Made by a program: the position numbers and the translations under genes
In this document: piece after piece, positions 7,682 through 16,408 of the stretch
Layout of the letters: every line of letters begins with the position of its first letter
How positions within the stretch are numbered: position 1 is the first letter of the stretch
The notes under the pieces: model-generated
What the model saw: the letters and a program-made list of their open reading frames with translations, nothing else
What the model was told of the DNA's origin: nothing
Database searches by the model: none
Assembly (NCBI RefSeq): GCF_030316845.1
Contig: NZ_JASZYS010000008.1
Location: 186,001 to 250,000 of the forward strand
Source: Variovorax davisae
Lineage (GTDB): Bacteria; Pseudomonadota; Gammaproteobacteria; Burkholderiales; Burkholderiaceae_C
Length of the DNA: 64,000 bases
Direction: 5' to 3'

Positions 7682-8833
7682 ATGAATCCTTACATTGACG
7701 AAGATCTGGCGGCGCTGGCCGAGCATGCGCGCCGCTTTGCCACCGGCCGGGTCGCGCCGGGCTTTCTGGAGCGCGACAGGACGCGGGTGCTCGACCGCAC
7801 GCTGATGCGGGAGATGGGCGAGATGGGATTCATCGCGCCCGAGCTGCCCGAGGCCCACGGCGGCCAGGGCCTGGGCGCGCTGGCCGCCGGCGTGATCCAC
7901 GAGGAGATCGCGCGCGCCGACCTGAGCCTGAGCTACGTCAACCTGCTGGCCTCGCTCAACGGGCAGATCCTGGCCCATCACGGCCGGCCGGAGGTGGTCG
8001 CGCCATGGCTGGCGAAGCTCACGCGGGGCGAGGCGCTGTTCGCCATCGCGCTGACCGAGCCGCGCGGCGGATCGGATGCGGCCAACCTGCGCCTGCGCAT
8101 CGAACGGGTCGGCGACGCGTACGTCGTCAATGGCGAGAAGACTTCGATCTCGGCCGCCGACCAGGCCGACGCGGCGGTGGTGTTCGGCCGCACCGGATCG
8201 GTCGAATCGGCGGCCCATGGGGTCACGGCCCTGCTGGTGCCGATGGACCTGCCGGGCGTCACGCGCAACCGCTTCGACTGCCATGGCCAGCGCGCGATCG
8301 GACGCGGTTCGCTGTTCTTCGAGAACGTCCGGGTGCCGGTCAGCCACCGCCTGGGCGACGAGAACAAGGGCTTCGTGCAGGTCATGCAGGGCTTCGACTT
8401 CTCGCGCGCGCTGATCGGGCTGGAGGTGCTGGCCGTCGCCCGCGTGGCACTGGAAGAGACCTGGGAGTACGTCGCGCAGCGCGAAGCCTTCGGCAAGCCG
8501 TTGTCGGCCTTCCAGGGCGTGTCGCATCCGCTGGCGGACTTCGACACCCAGGTCGAGGCGGCCCGCCTGCTGTGCCTTCAGACGCTGTGGCTGAAGGACA
8601 AGGGCGCACCGCACACCGCCGAAGCCGCGATGTGCAAGTGGTGGGCGCCCAAGCTCGCCTACGACGTGATCCACCAGTGCCTGCTGATGTTCGGCCATGG
8701 CGGCTACGACCGCGGCGCGATGGAACAGCGCCTGCGCGATGTGCTGGGCTTCCAGATCGGCGACGGCACGGCCCAGATCATGAAAACCATCATCGCCCGC
8801 ACGCGTGCAGGACGCGACGCCGTGCCGGCCTGA
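7682..8833 (+). CDS. aliB: Acyl-CoA dehydrogenase, probable cyclohexanecarboxyl-CoA dehydrogenase
   Basis: A 383-residue FAD-dependent acyl-CoA dehydrogenase with FAIALTEPRGGSD and a C-terminal IGDGTAQIMK. The start is ATG 7682 with GGAGAC just upstream; the frame stays open far upstream in the antisense-like GC-rich background. Expected reaction: cyclohexanecarboxyl-CoA to cyclohex-1-enecarboxyl-CoA, electrons passing to ETF. At the site where most acyl-CoA dehydrogenases have the catalytic Glu (EGT), this protein has Asp361 (GDGT). Placed between badI and aliA, it supplies the first oxidation step of the pathway. Confidence 0.82.
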   Translation: MNPYIDEDLAALAEHARRFATGRVAPGFLERDRTRVLDRTLMREMGEMGFIAPELPEAHGGQGLGALAAGVIHEEIARADLSLSYVNLLASLNGQILAHHGRPEVVAPWLAKLTRGEALFAIALTEPRGGSDAANLRLRIERVGDAYVVNGEKTSISAADQADAAVVFGRTGSVESAAHGVTALLVPMDLPGVTRNRFDCHGQRAIGRGSLFFENVRVPVSHRLGDENKGFVQVMQGFDFSRALIGLEVLAVARVALEETWEYVAQREAFGKPLSAFQGVSHPLADFDTQVEAARLLCLQTLWLKDKGAPHTAEAAMCKWWAPKLAYDVIHQCLLMFGHGGYDRGAMEQRLRDVLGFQIGDGTAQIMKTIIARTRAGRDAVPA

Positions 8834-8869
8834 GGCCGGTTCATTCCCAAAGCAAAGAAGGAGACAAGC

Positions 8870-10510
8870 ATGGAACTCGACGCCGTACTCATTGCACCGC
8901 GCCGCGCCCGGATGGTGGCCCAAGGACTCTGGCACGACCGCACCATCAACGACGACCTCGACGCCTGCGTCGCGGCCTGCCCCGACAAGGTCGCGCTCAC
9001 CGCCTGGCGGACGGAGGAGGGCGGCACCACCCGCTTCACCTACCGCGAGATGGCCCGGATGGCCGACCGCATCGCGGTCGGGCTGGCCCGGCTGGGCGTG
9101 GGCCGCAACGACGTGGTGGCCTGCCAGCTGCCCAACTGGTGGCAGTTCACCCTGACCTACCTGGCTTGCTCGCGCATCGGCGCCGTGATGAATCCGCTGA
9201 TGCACATCTTCCGCGAGCGCGAGCTGTCCTTCATGCTCAAGCACGGCGAAGCCAAGGTCCTGATCGTGCCGCAGGCCTTCCGCGGCTTCGACTTCGAACA
9301 GATGGTGGCGGGCTTGCGGGCCGATCTGCCGCGGCTCGAGCACGTGGTGGTGGTCGGCGGCAGCGGCGGCAACAGCTTCGAGGCCCTGCTCGGCGGCCCG
9401 GCCTGGGAGGACAGCGCCGACGCGCCGGCGATCCTGACGCGCAGCCGCCCCGGTCCGGACGACGTGACCCAGCTGATCTACACCTCGGGCACCACCGGCG
9501 AGCCCAAGGGCGTGATGCACACGGCCAACACCACCATGGCCAACATCATTCCGTACGCGCAGCGCCTGCGCCTGGGGGCCGACGACGTGGTGCTGATGGC
9601 CTCGCCGATGGCGCACCAGACCGGCTTCATGTACGGGCTGATGATGCCGATCATGCTCAAGGCGAGCGTGGTGCTGCAGGACATCTGGGAGCCGGGCCGG
9701 GCGCTCGAGCTGATCCGCAGCGAGCGGGTCAGCTTCACCATGGCCTCCACGCCCTTCCTGACCGACCTGACCCGCACCGTGGCGGAGCGCCAGTTGGCAG
9801 TGCCGACCCTGCGCACCTTCCTGTGCGCGGGCGCGCCGATTCCCGGCCCGCTGGTCGAGCAGGCGCGCGCCGTGCTGGGCACCAAGATCGTCTCGGCCTG
9901 GGGCATGAGCGAAAACGGCGCCGTCACCCTGATCGAACTCGACGACGACGACGAGCGCGCCTTCAACACCGACGGCCGTCCGCTGCCGGGCGTGGAGATC
10001 AAGGTGGCCGACGACGCCGGCCAGGCGCTGCCCGCGGGTGAGTCCGGCCGTCTGCTGGTGCGCGCGTGTTCCAACTTCGGCGGCTACCTGCGGCGGCCGC
10101 ACCTCAACGGCACCGACGCCGACGACTGGTTCGACACCGGAGACCTCGCGCGCGTCGATGCAGGGGGCTACATCCGCATCACCGGCCGCAGCAAGGACGT
10201 GATCATCCGCGGCGGCGAGAACATCCCGGTGGTCGAGATCGAGTCGCTGCTCTATCGCCACCCCGCCATCGCCATGGCCGCGATCGTGGCCTACCCGGAC
10301 GAACGCCTGGGCGAGCGGGCCTGTGCGGTGGTGGTGGCGCGGCCGGGGCACAGCGTGGACCTGCCTTCGATCGTCGACTTCCTCCAGCGCGAGAAGGTGG
10401 CGATCCAGTACATCCCCGAGCGCCTGATCGTGCGCGACGCCATGCCGTCCACGCCGTCCGGAAAGATCCAGAAATTCAAGCTGCGCGAACTGCTGCGCGC
10501 CACCGTCTAG
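8870..10510 (+). CDS. aliA: Cyclohexanecarboxylate-CoA ligase (AMP-forming)
   Basis: A 546-residue ANL-superfamily ligase. Motifs: the phosphate loop YTSGTTGEPKG, WGMSENG, the adenylate-binding WFDTGDL, the hinge region ITGRSKDVIIRGGENI, and the C-terminal catalytic Lys in TPSGKIQKFK. It activates the acid with ATP and CoA. Substrate is assigned from operon context (aliB, badH, badI, badK adjacent), as in R. palustris aliA; the sequence itself only shows an acyl/aryl-CoA ligase. Cytoplasmic. SD-like AAGGAG lies upstream of the ATG. Confidence 0.85.
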   Translation: MELDAVLIAPRRARMVAQGLWHDRTINDDLDACVAACPDKVALTAWRTEEGGTTRFTYREMARMADRIAVGLARLGVGRNDVVACQLPNWWQFTLTYLACSRIGAVMNPLMHIFRERELSFMLKHGEAKVLIVPQAFRGFDFEQMVAGLRADLPRLEHVVVVGGSGGNSFEALLGGPAWEDSADAPAILTRSRPGPDDVTQLIYTSGTTGEPKGVMHTANTTMANIIPYAQRLRLGADDVVLMASPMAHQTGFMYGLMMPIMLKASVVLQDIWEPGRALELIRSERVSFTMASTPFLTDLTRTVAERQLAVPTLRTFLCAGAPIPGPLVEQARAVLGTKIVSAWGMSENGAVTLIELDDDDERAFNTDGRPLPGVEIKVADDAGQALPAGESGRLLVRACSNFGGYLRRPHLNGTDADDWFDTGDLARVDAGGYIRITGRSKDVIIRGGENIPVVEIESLLYRHPAIAMAAIVAYPDERLGERACAVVVARPGHSVDLPSIVDFLQREKVAIQYIPERLIVRDAMPSTPSGKIQKFKLRELLRATV

Positions 10511-10518
10511 GAAACAAC

Positions 10519-11511
10519 ATGTCCACCTCATCGTTCATTCGCCGCCGCCTGCTGCAGGCCCTTTGCGTCGCCGCCCTCACGAGCACCGGCTGCGCCGCGT
10601 TCGCGCAGACGGCGTCGGCCTGGCCCGCGAAGCCGGTCCGCATCGTCGTCGGCTTCGCGCCCGGCGGCAGCACCGACGTCATGGCCCGGATCCTGTCGCA
10701 GTCGCTGTCCGAATCGCTGGGGCAGCCCGTCGTCATCGACAACAAGCCGGGCGCGAGCGGCAACATCTCGGCGGCCGAAGTGATCCGCGCCGCGCCGGAC
10801 GGCCACACCTTCCTGATCGCGCCGACCTCGGTGGAAACCGCCAATCCGTCGCTGTTCAAGTCCACCATCCTGCCGTCGCGCGACCTGATGCCGGTGGCCA
10901 GTGTCGGACGCACCCAGATGTACCTGGTCGCCAAGCCGCAGATGGCCGCCAAGGATGCGCGCGACCTGGTCGCCCTGGCCAAGTCCCGGCCGGGCACGCT
11001 GTCCTACGCCTCGGCCGGCGCGGGCACGCCGCCGCACCTGGCCTGCGAGCTGTTCAAGCAGGCGACGGGCACCGATGTCGCCCATGTGCCCTACCGCGGC
11101 GCGGCCCCGGCCTTGCAGGACGTGCTGTCGGGCCAGGCCGACTTCGTCTGCGACCCGGGCATCGCGTTTCCGCACATCCGGACCGGCAAGGTCAAGCTGC
11201 TGGGCATCGTCAGCGCCAAGCGCTCGCCCTTCTTCCCCGAGGTGCCCACGGTGGGCGAGCAGGGATTCAAGGGCGCCGACCTCGACATCTGGTTCGGCCT
11301 GTGGGCGCCGCTCGGCACTCCGCCCGAGATCGTGGCCCGCATGAACCGCGAAGTGGCCAAGGCGCTGGCGCAGCCGGCCGTCAAGTCGCGCTATGCGGAC
11401 CTGGGGGCCGAACCGGTCGCCATGGAGACCGCCGAGTTCCGGTCGCTGCTGGCCGACGAGGGCGCCTTGTTGTCGGCGCTGATCAAACAGCAGAAGATCG
11501 TGGTGGATTGA
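10519..11511 (+). CDS. Bug/TctC-family periplasmic solute receptor
   Basis: A 330-residue tripartite tricarboxylate transporter receptor. An Arg-rich N-terminus and hydrophobic core (about residues 7-27, ending AAFAQ) form a signal peptide. The mature start AWPAKPVRIVVGFAPGGSTD is typical of Bug proteins, as is the later DNKPGASGN. It begins 8 nt after aliA and is followed by badK, so it belongs to the catabolic operon. I infer that it captures cyclohexanecarboxylate or a related acid. No TctA/TctB genes accompany it. Confidence 0.9.
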   Translation: MSTSSFIRRRLLQALCVAALTSTGCAAFAQTASAWPAKPVRIVVGFAPGGSTDVMARILSQSLSESLGQPVVIDNKPGASGNISAAEVIRAAPDGHTFLIAPTSVETANPSLFKSTILPSRDLMPVASVGRTQMYLVAKPQMAAKDARDLVALAKSRPGTLSYASAGAGTPPHLACELFKQATGTDVAHVPYRGAAPALQDVLSGQADFVCDPGIAFPHIRTGKVKLLGIVSAKRSPFFPEVPTVGEQGFKGADLDIWFGLWAPLGTPPEIVARMNREVAKALAQPAVKSRYADLGAEPVAMETAEFRSLLADEGALLSALIKQQKIVVD

Positions 11512-11523
11512 CGCAGGACCGGC

Positions 11524-12300
11524 ATGCAGGAACAACCCATCCTCACGCAGACGCACGGCCGGGTCGGCCTCGTCACGCTGGCCCGGCCGCAGCAGATGAA
11601 CGCGCTCGACGATGCGCTGATGGACGCGCTCGGCGCGGCGCTGCTCGCATTCGACGCCGACGCCGACATCGGCGCCATCGTCATCACCGGCAGCGCGAAG
11701 GCCTTCGCGGCCGGCGCCGACATCGCGGCGATGGCCGACTGGCGCTACATGGACGTCGTCCGGGGCGAGTTCATCACGCGCAACTGGGAAACCATCCGCC
11801 GGGTGCGCAAGCCGGTGATCGCCGCGGTGGCGGGCGTCGCGCTGGGCGGCGGCTGCGAACTCGCGCTGGCCTGCGACATCGTCATCGCGGCCGAGTCGGC
11901 GCGCTTCGCGCTGCCCGAGATCAAGCTGGCCATGATGCCCGGCGCCGGCGGCACCCAGCGGCTGCCGCGCGCCATCGGCAAGGCCAAGGCCATGGACATG
12001 TGCCTGTCGGCCCGCGCGCTGGATGCCGCGGAGGCCGAGCGCTGCGGACTGGTTTCGCGCGTCGTCGGCGACGCGCGCCTGCTGCCCGAGGCGATGGAAC
12101 TGGCGGCGCGCATCGCCGGCTTTTCGCTGCCGGCGCTGATGGCGATCAAGGAGTCGGTGAACCGGGCCTGGGAGGCCTCGTTGACCGAAGGCATCCTGTT
12201 CGAGCGCCGGCAGCTCCACGCCCGCTTCGCCAGCGATGACGCGCACGAAGGCATGAACGCCTTTCTCGAGAAACGCCGGCCGGTGTTCCGGCACGGCTGA
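11524..12300 (+). CDS. badK: Cyclohex-1-enecarboxyl-CoA hydratase (crotonase family)
   Basis: A 258-residue enoyl-CoA hydratase, equal in length to R. palustris BadK. Both catalytic glutamates of classical hydratases are present: E112 in GGGCELALACD and E132 in LPEIKLAMMPGAGGTQR. The oxyanion-hole segment AFAAGADIAAM is also present. It hydrates cyclohex-1-enecarboxyl-CoA to 2-hydroxycyclohexanecarboxyl-CoA, the substrate of BadH. It lies 12 nt behind the receptor gene. Confidence 0.87.
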   Translation: MQEQPILTQTHGRVGLVTLARPQQMNALDDALMDALGAALLAFDADADIGAIVITGSAKAFAAGADIAAMADWRYMDVVRGEFITRNWETIRRVRKPVIAAVAGVALGGGCELALACDIVIAAESARFALPEIKLAMMPGAGGTQRLPRAIGKAKAMDMCLSARALDAAEAERCGLVSRVVGDARLLPEAMELAARIAGFSLPALMAIKESVNRAWEASLTEGILFERRQLHARFASDDAHEGMNAFLEKRRPVFRHG

Positions 12301-12330
12301 TCCTGATCCATTTCCCAGGAGAAGCACCGC

Positions 12331-13374
12331 ATGCAGGCAGTCTTCATCACGGGCCACGGCGGCAACGAGGTGGTTGTCGTCGGCGAGCGGCCCAGGCCGG
12401 TGCGCGGCCCGGGCGAGGTGCTCGTGCGCCTCCAGGCGGCCACGCTCAACCAGGTCGATCTCTACATGCGCGACAGCGGCGCGGGCATCACGCATCGGCT
12501 GCCCCAGATCATGGGGCTCGATGGCGCGGGGATCGTGGAGGAGGTGGATGCGGACGAACGTCTTCTGGCGCCCGGCCAGCAGGTCGTGCTGCACCCGGGC
12601 ATCGCCTGTGGCCGCTGCGAGTTCTGCCAGCGTGGCGAGGGCGTGCTGTGCACCGCGATCCAGTACCTGGGAGAGCATCGCGACGGCACCCTGGCCGAGT
12701 ACGTCAGCGTGCCGGCCCGCAACGTGTTCGCGATGCCCGCGCACCTGCGCCCCGCCGAGGCCGCGGCGCTGGGGGTCAATCACCTCACGGCCTGGCGGAT
12801 GCTCTTCACGAAGGCGCAGCTCAAGCCCTGGGAGACGGTGCTGATCTTCGGCATCGGCGGCGGTGTCTCGCTGGCGGCGCTGCAGCTGGCCCGGCTGGCC
12901 GGCGCCAGGGTGATCGTCACCTCGCGCAGCGAGGCCAAGCTGCAGCGGGCCCTGCAGATGGGCGCGGACCATGCGATCGACAGCCCGACCCGCGACGTGG
13001 CGAAGGAGGTGATGGCGCTCACCGGCGGCCGTGGCGTCGATGTCGTGATCGAGAACGTGGGCGCCGCGGTCTGGTCCAGCGCCATGAAATCGCTGGTGCG
13101 CGGCGGCCGGCTCGTGACCTGTGGCGCCACCAGCGGCGACCAGCCGCCCGCGGACCTGCGCCGCATCTTCATCCGCCAACTTCAGATCCTGGGCTCGACG
13201 CTGGGCGATCTGGACGAGTTCGCGGCCTTGCTTTCGCTGGTCCGACGCACCGGGCTGCGTCCCGTGATCGATGCGGCGTTTCCGATGGCCGACGCCCACG
13301 CCGCACTCGACCGCCTGGCCGCCGCCGACCGATTCGGAAAGGTGGCCATCGCCATCGGCGACGGCGCGCGCTGA
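12331..13374 (+). CDS. Zinc-type alcohol dehydrogenase / quinone oxidoreductase family protein
   Basis: A 347-residue medium-chain dehydrogenase. The structural-zinc lobe is visible as CGRCEFCQRGEGVLC. The cofactor fold follows with IFGIGGGVSLAALQLA and a basic VTSRSEAK that suggests NADP. It is 30 nt behind badK in the same operon. No step of the known pathway needs it, so its role here (side substrate, alcohol or aldehyde precursor) is open. Confidence 0.8.
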   Translation: MQAVFITGHGGNEVVVVGERPRPVRGPGEVLVRLQAATLNQVDLYMRDSGAGITHRLPQIMGLDGAGIVEEVDADERLLAPGQQVVLHPGIACGRCEFCQRGEGVLCTAIQYLGEHRDGTLAEYVSVPARNVFAMPAHLRPAEAAALGVNHLTAWRMLFTKAQLKPWETVLIFGIGGGVSLAALQLARLAGARVIVTSRSEAKLQRALQMGADHAIDSPTRDVAKEVMALTGGRGVDVVIENVGAAVWSSAMKSLVRGGRLVTCGATSGDQPPADLRRIFIRQLQILGSTLGDLDEFAALLSLVRRTGLRPVIDAAFPMADAHAALDRLAAADRFGKVAIAIGDGAR

Positions 13375-13400
13375 TCGCTGCGCGAAGGGGCCCATCGCCA

Positions 13401-13418
13401 GATGGCATGCACGCCATC
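13401..13418. repeat. Short hairpin downstream of the bad/ali operon
   Basis: GATGGC (13401-13406) and GCCATC (13413-13418) flank a 6-nt loop, between the end of the dehydrogenase gene and the MFS start. There is no T-run, so it is not a convincing intrinsic terminator. Confidence 0.25.
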
Positions 13419-13439
13419 GGGCAGGCGGCGGGACAATGA

Positions 13440-14693
13440 ATGCGACTTCTCCCGCGCTTCATGTCCGATATTTCCGCCGCCAGCTCCCGCACCCCTGCCG
13501 ACCAGACCGCCGAACACTGGCGGCGCAATCTCGTCGTCTGCATGTTCGGCTCCTTCACCACCATCGTGGCGATGACGCTGCTGCTGCCCTTCCTGCCGCT
13601 CTACGTCGAACAACTCGGCGTGCATGATCCGGCCGCCATCGTCCGCTGGTCGGGCGCGGCCTACGGCGCGACCTTCTTCAGCGCCGCCCTGGTGGCGCCG
13701 CTGTGGGGCCGGCTGGCCGACCGCTACGGCCGCAAGCTGATGCTGATTCGCGCCAGCCTGGGCATGGCCGTTGCGATGGCGCTGATCGGCCTGGCGCAGG
13801 ACGTCTGGCAGCTGGTCGGCCTGCGGCTGCTCGCCGGCCTGCTGGGCGGCTATGCCTCGGGCTCGACCGTGCTGATCGCGACCCAGACGCCGAAGGAACG
13901 CTCGGGTTGGGCGCTGGGCACCCTGTCGTCCGCTGTCATGGCGGGCAGCCTGGTCGGCCCGCTGATCGGCGGCGTGCTGCCGCCGCTGATCGGCATCCGC
14001 TGGACCTTCTTCGGCGCCGGCGCCGTGATCTTCGTCGCCTTCCTGGCCACGCTGTTCCTGGTCCGGGAGGAGCGTCGCCCGGCGCGCGCCAAGGCCGACG
14101 CCAAGCCGGCCGGCGGCTGGGCCGCGGTGCCCGACAAGCGGCCGGTCACCGCGATGCTCTTGACCGGGATGCTGCTGATGCTGGCCAACATGTCGATCGA
14201 GCCCATCATCACGGTCTACGTCGCGCAGCTGGTGGCCGAGCCCGCGCGCGTCACGGTGATGGCCGGCTTCGTGATGTCGGCGGCGGCGCTGGGCAGCATC
14301 CTGTCGGCCTCCCGGCTCGGCCAGCTGGCCGATCGGGTCGGCCACTGGAACGTGATCATCGGCTGCCTGGCGATCTCGGCCGTGCTGCTGGTGCCGCAGG
14401 CCTTCGTCAGCGCGGGCTGGCAACTGGTCGGGCTGCGCTTCCTGATGGGCCTGTCGCTCGGCGGACTGCTGCCGTGCATCGCCAGCGTGATCCGGCACAA
14501 CGTGCCCGAGGGCAGCGCCGGCCGCATGCTGGGCTATTCGATTTCGGCGCAGTACACCGGACAGGTCGCCGGGCCGCTGCTGGGCGGCTTCGTCGGCGGC
14601 CATTTCGGGATGCCCACCGTGTTCCTCGCCACCTGCGTGCTGATGGCCTTCGGCGCGCTGTGGAACTGGCGCGCGAAACGTGCCTGCGACTGA
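13440..14693 (+). CDS. MFS transporter (multidrug-efflux type)
   Basis: A 417-residue twelve-helix major facilitator. The motif A region between helices 2 and 3 reads GRLADRYGRKLML, and a second copy GQLADRVGHWN appears in the C-terminal half, as in TetA/BmrA-like drug exporters. The start is uncertain: ATG 13440, or the in-frame ATG 13461 giving MSDISAASS; neither has a strong ribosome site. It lies 66 nt beyond the bad/ali operon in the same direction. It could export pathway by-products or be unrelated. Confidence 0.85.
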   Translation: MRLLPRFMSDISAASSRTPADQTAEHWRRNLVVCMFGSFTTIVAMTLLLPFLPLYVEQLGVHDPAAIVRWSGAAYGATFFSAALVAPLWGRLADRYGRKLMLIRASLGMAVAMALIGLAQDVWQLVGLRLLAGLLGGYASGSTVLIATQTPKERSGWALGTLSSAVMAGSLVGPLIGGVLPPLIGIRWTFFGAGAVIFVAFLATLFLVREERRPARAKADAKPAGGWAAVPDKRPVTAMLLTGMLLMLANMSIEPIITVYVAQLVAEPARVTVMAGFVMSAAALGSILSASRLGQLADRVGHWNVIIGCLAISAVLLVPQAFVSAGWQLVGLRFLMGLSLGGLLPCIASVIRHNVPEGSAGRMLGYSISAQYTGQVAGPLLGGFVGGHFGMPTVFLATCVLMAFGALWNWRAKRACD

Positions 14694-14761
14694 CGCGGTC
14701 TGTATTTCTTGCCGCCGGCGGCTCAAAATGGGCGTTCTTCCGCTGTCCGAGGATCCGTCCC

Positions 14762-14917
14762 ATGTCCACTCCCAAAGTCCCTTCCGAGGACGACCCCGGG
14801 CAGCTGCCCGTGGAGCCTGAATTCCCCACCGATGCCGATCCGACGAACCCCCATTCGGACGAGGGCCAGCCCGGCGCCGACGAGAACGCCGCCGGCTTCG
14901 TGAAGGAGAAACTCTAG
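14762..14917 (+). CDS. Small acidic hypothetical protein, 51 aa
   Basis: A 51-residue Pro/Asp/Glu-rich protein (for example PVEPEFPTDADP), probably disordered. It has no membrane segment or cysteine. It starts at ATG 14762 and ends 17 nt before the PaaK-like gene. I know no function. Its acidic composition is unlike translated background in this GC-rich DNA, which supports a real gene. Confidence 0.55.
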   Translation: MSTPKVPSEDDPGQLPVEPEFPTDADPTNPHSDEGQPGADENAAGFVKEKL

Positions 14918-14934
14918 GACGAGGAGGCCGCCTG

Positions 14935-16323
14935 ATGCCGTCGCCGATCGACCCCTGGCTGTCGGGCTCGGTCGCGCTGGACGTTGCGCTGGCCGGGCGC
15001 GCGCCGGCGGCGTCGATCGCCGCCCGGCAGGCCAGGCGCCTGGTAGAACTGCTGGCTTCGGCGCACCGGCACTCGCCGACCTACCGGCGCCTGCTCGCGG
15101 GGCGCGAGCTGCACACGGTGCAGCTGGCGGAACTGCCGGTCGCGCACAAGGCCGCACTGATGGGCGACTTCGACGGCTGGGTGGCCGACCCCGGCCTGCG
15201 GCTGGACGGCCTGCGCCGCTTCGTGGCCGACCGCCGGCGCATCGCCGAGCCTTTCCAGAGCCGCTACGCGGTGTGGGAGAGTTCGGGCAGCAGCGGGGAG
15301 CCCGCCATCTTCGTGCAGGACGCCGCTGCGATGGCGGTCTACGACGCGCTGGAGGCGCTGCGGCGGCCTGTCCTGCGGCCGCTGCAGCGGTGGCTGGACC
15401 CGTGGGGCCTGGCCGACCGCATCGCCTTCGTCGGCGCGACCGGCGGCCACTTCGCCAGCACGGTGTCGATCGAGCGGCTGCGGCGTCTCCATCCTGCGCT
15501 GGCACTGCGCCTGCACGGGATCTCGTTCCTGCAGCCGGTCGCGGGCCTGGTCGAGCAACTGAACGCGCTGGCCCCGACCGTGATCGCCACCTACCCGAGC
15601 GCGGCGGTGCTGCTGGCGGAGGAACGCATCGCCGGGCGGCTGCGGGCCTCGCCGTCCGAGCTCTGGACCGGCGGCGAAGACCTGTCGGCGGCCGGGCGCG
15701 ACTTCGTGCAGCAGGCCTTCGGCTGCCCGATGGCCAACAGCTACGGCGCATCGGAATTCCTCTCGCTGGCCTTCGAATGCGGCCACGGCCGGATGCACCT
15801 CAACAGCGACTGGGCGATCCTGGAACCCGTGGACGCGCAAGGCCGCGCCGTGGCGCCCGGCGAGCTGCCCGCGACGACCTTGCTCACCAACTTGGCGAAC
15901 CACGTGCAGCCGCTGATCCGCTACGACCTGGGCGACCGCGTGACCATGTGGCCGGGCGACTGTCCCTGCGGCTCCTGCCTGCCCGTGATCGAGGTCCAGG
16001 GCCGCTGCGACGACACGCTGCGCCTGGGCGCCGCCCGCTCGGGCCCGGTCAGCGTGCTGCCGCTGGCGCTCAGCACCATGCTGGAGGAGGAGGCCGGCCT
16101 GTTCGATTTCCAGCTGGTGCAGGTGGGCCCCTGCGAATTGCTGCTGCGCACCGGGCTGTGCGGTTCGGCGGCCGAACCGGCGCTGCGGCGGGCGCGGCAG
16201 GTGCTGGCCGCGTTCCTCGAATCCCAGGGTGCCCCCGGCGTGCGGATCCGTTGCCGCAGCGGCGAACCCGGCCGCGCCGGCCGCAGCGGCAAGGTGGCGC
16301 GCGTGGTGGCAGCGGCGCCCTGA
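14935..16323 (+). CDS. PaaK-like adenylate-forming protein (phenylacetate-CoA ligase/F390 synthetase family)
   Basis: A 462-residue protein with the PaaK-type phosphate-binding loop WESSGSSGEPAIF, SYGASEFLSLAFE around the aryl/adenine site, and RYDLGDRVTMWPGDC as the conserved GD(R) segment. The cluster CPCGSCLPV may bind metal. It is close to normal PaaK length but diverges from true phenylacetate-CoA ligases. It probably activates a carboxylate with ATP; substrate unknown. The gene follows the small acidic protein and may form an operon with it. Confidence 0.75.
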   Translation: MPSPIDPWLSGSVALDVALAGRAPAASIAARQARRLVELLASAHRHSPTYRRLLAGRELHTVQLAELPVAHKAALMGDFDGWVADPGLRLDGLRRFVADRRRIAEPFQSRYAVWESSGSSGEPAIFVQDAAAMAVYDALEALRRPVLRPLQRWLDPWGLADRIAFVGATGGHFASTVSIERLRRLHPALALRLHGISFLQPVAGLVEQLNALAPTVIATYPSAAVLLAEERIAGRLRASPSELWTGGEDLSAAGRDFVQQAFGCPMANSYGASEFLSLAFECGHGRMHLNSDWAILEPVDAQGRAVAPGELPATTLLTNLANHVQPLIRYDLGDRVTMWPGDCPCGSCLPVIEVQGRCDDTLRLGAARSGPVSVLPLALSTMLEEEAGLFDFQLVQVGPCELLLRTGLCGSAAEPALRRARQVLAAFLESQGAPGVRIRCRSGEPGRAGRSGKVARVVAAAP

Positions 16324-16408
16324 TTCCGGACCGCGGGCGGGGGGTTTCCCGGTCGGAAGACAATCGGGACCTGAAACGCCGCCGCGCGGGTGGCGTCACT
16401 GAGGGGTG

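Noticed and set aside
7424-10531. 1035-codon minus-strand frame opposite badI-aliB-aliA
   Set aside because: Covers three well-supported genes on the other strand; no domain motifs; composition typical of antisense frames.
10528-13395. 955-codon minus-strand frame opposite the Bug, badK and dehydrogenase genes
   Set aside because: Shadow of three genes with conserved active sites; no ribosome site or motif of its own.
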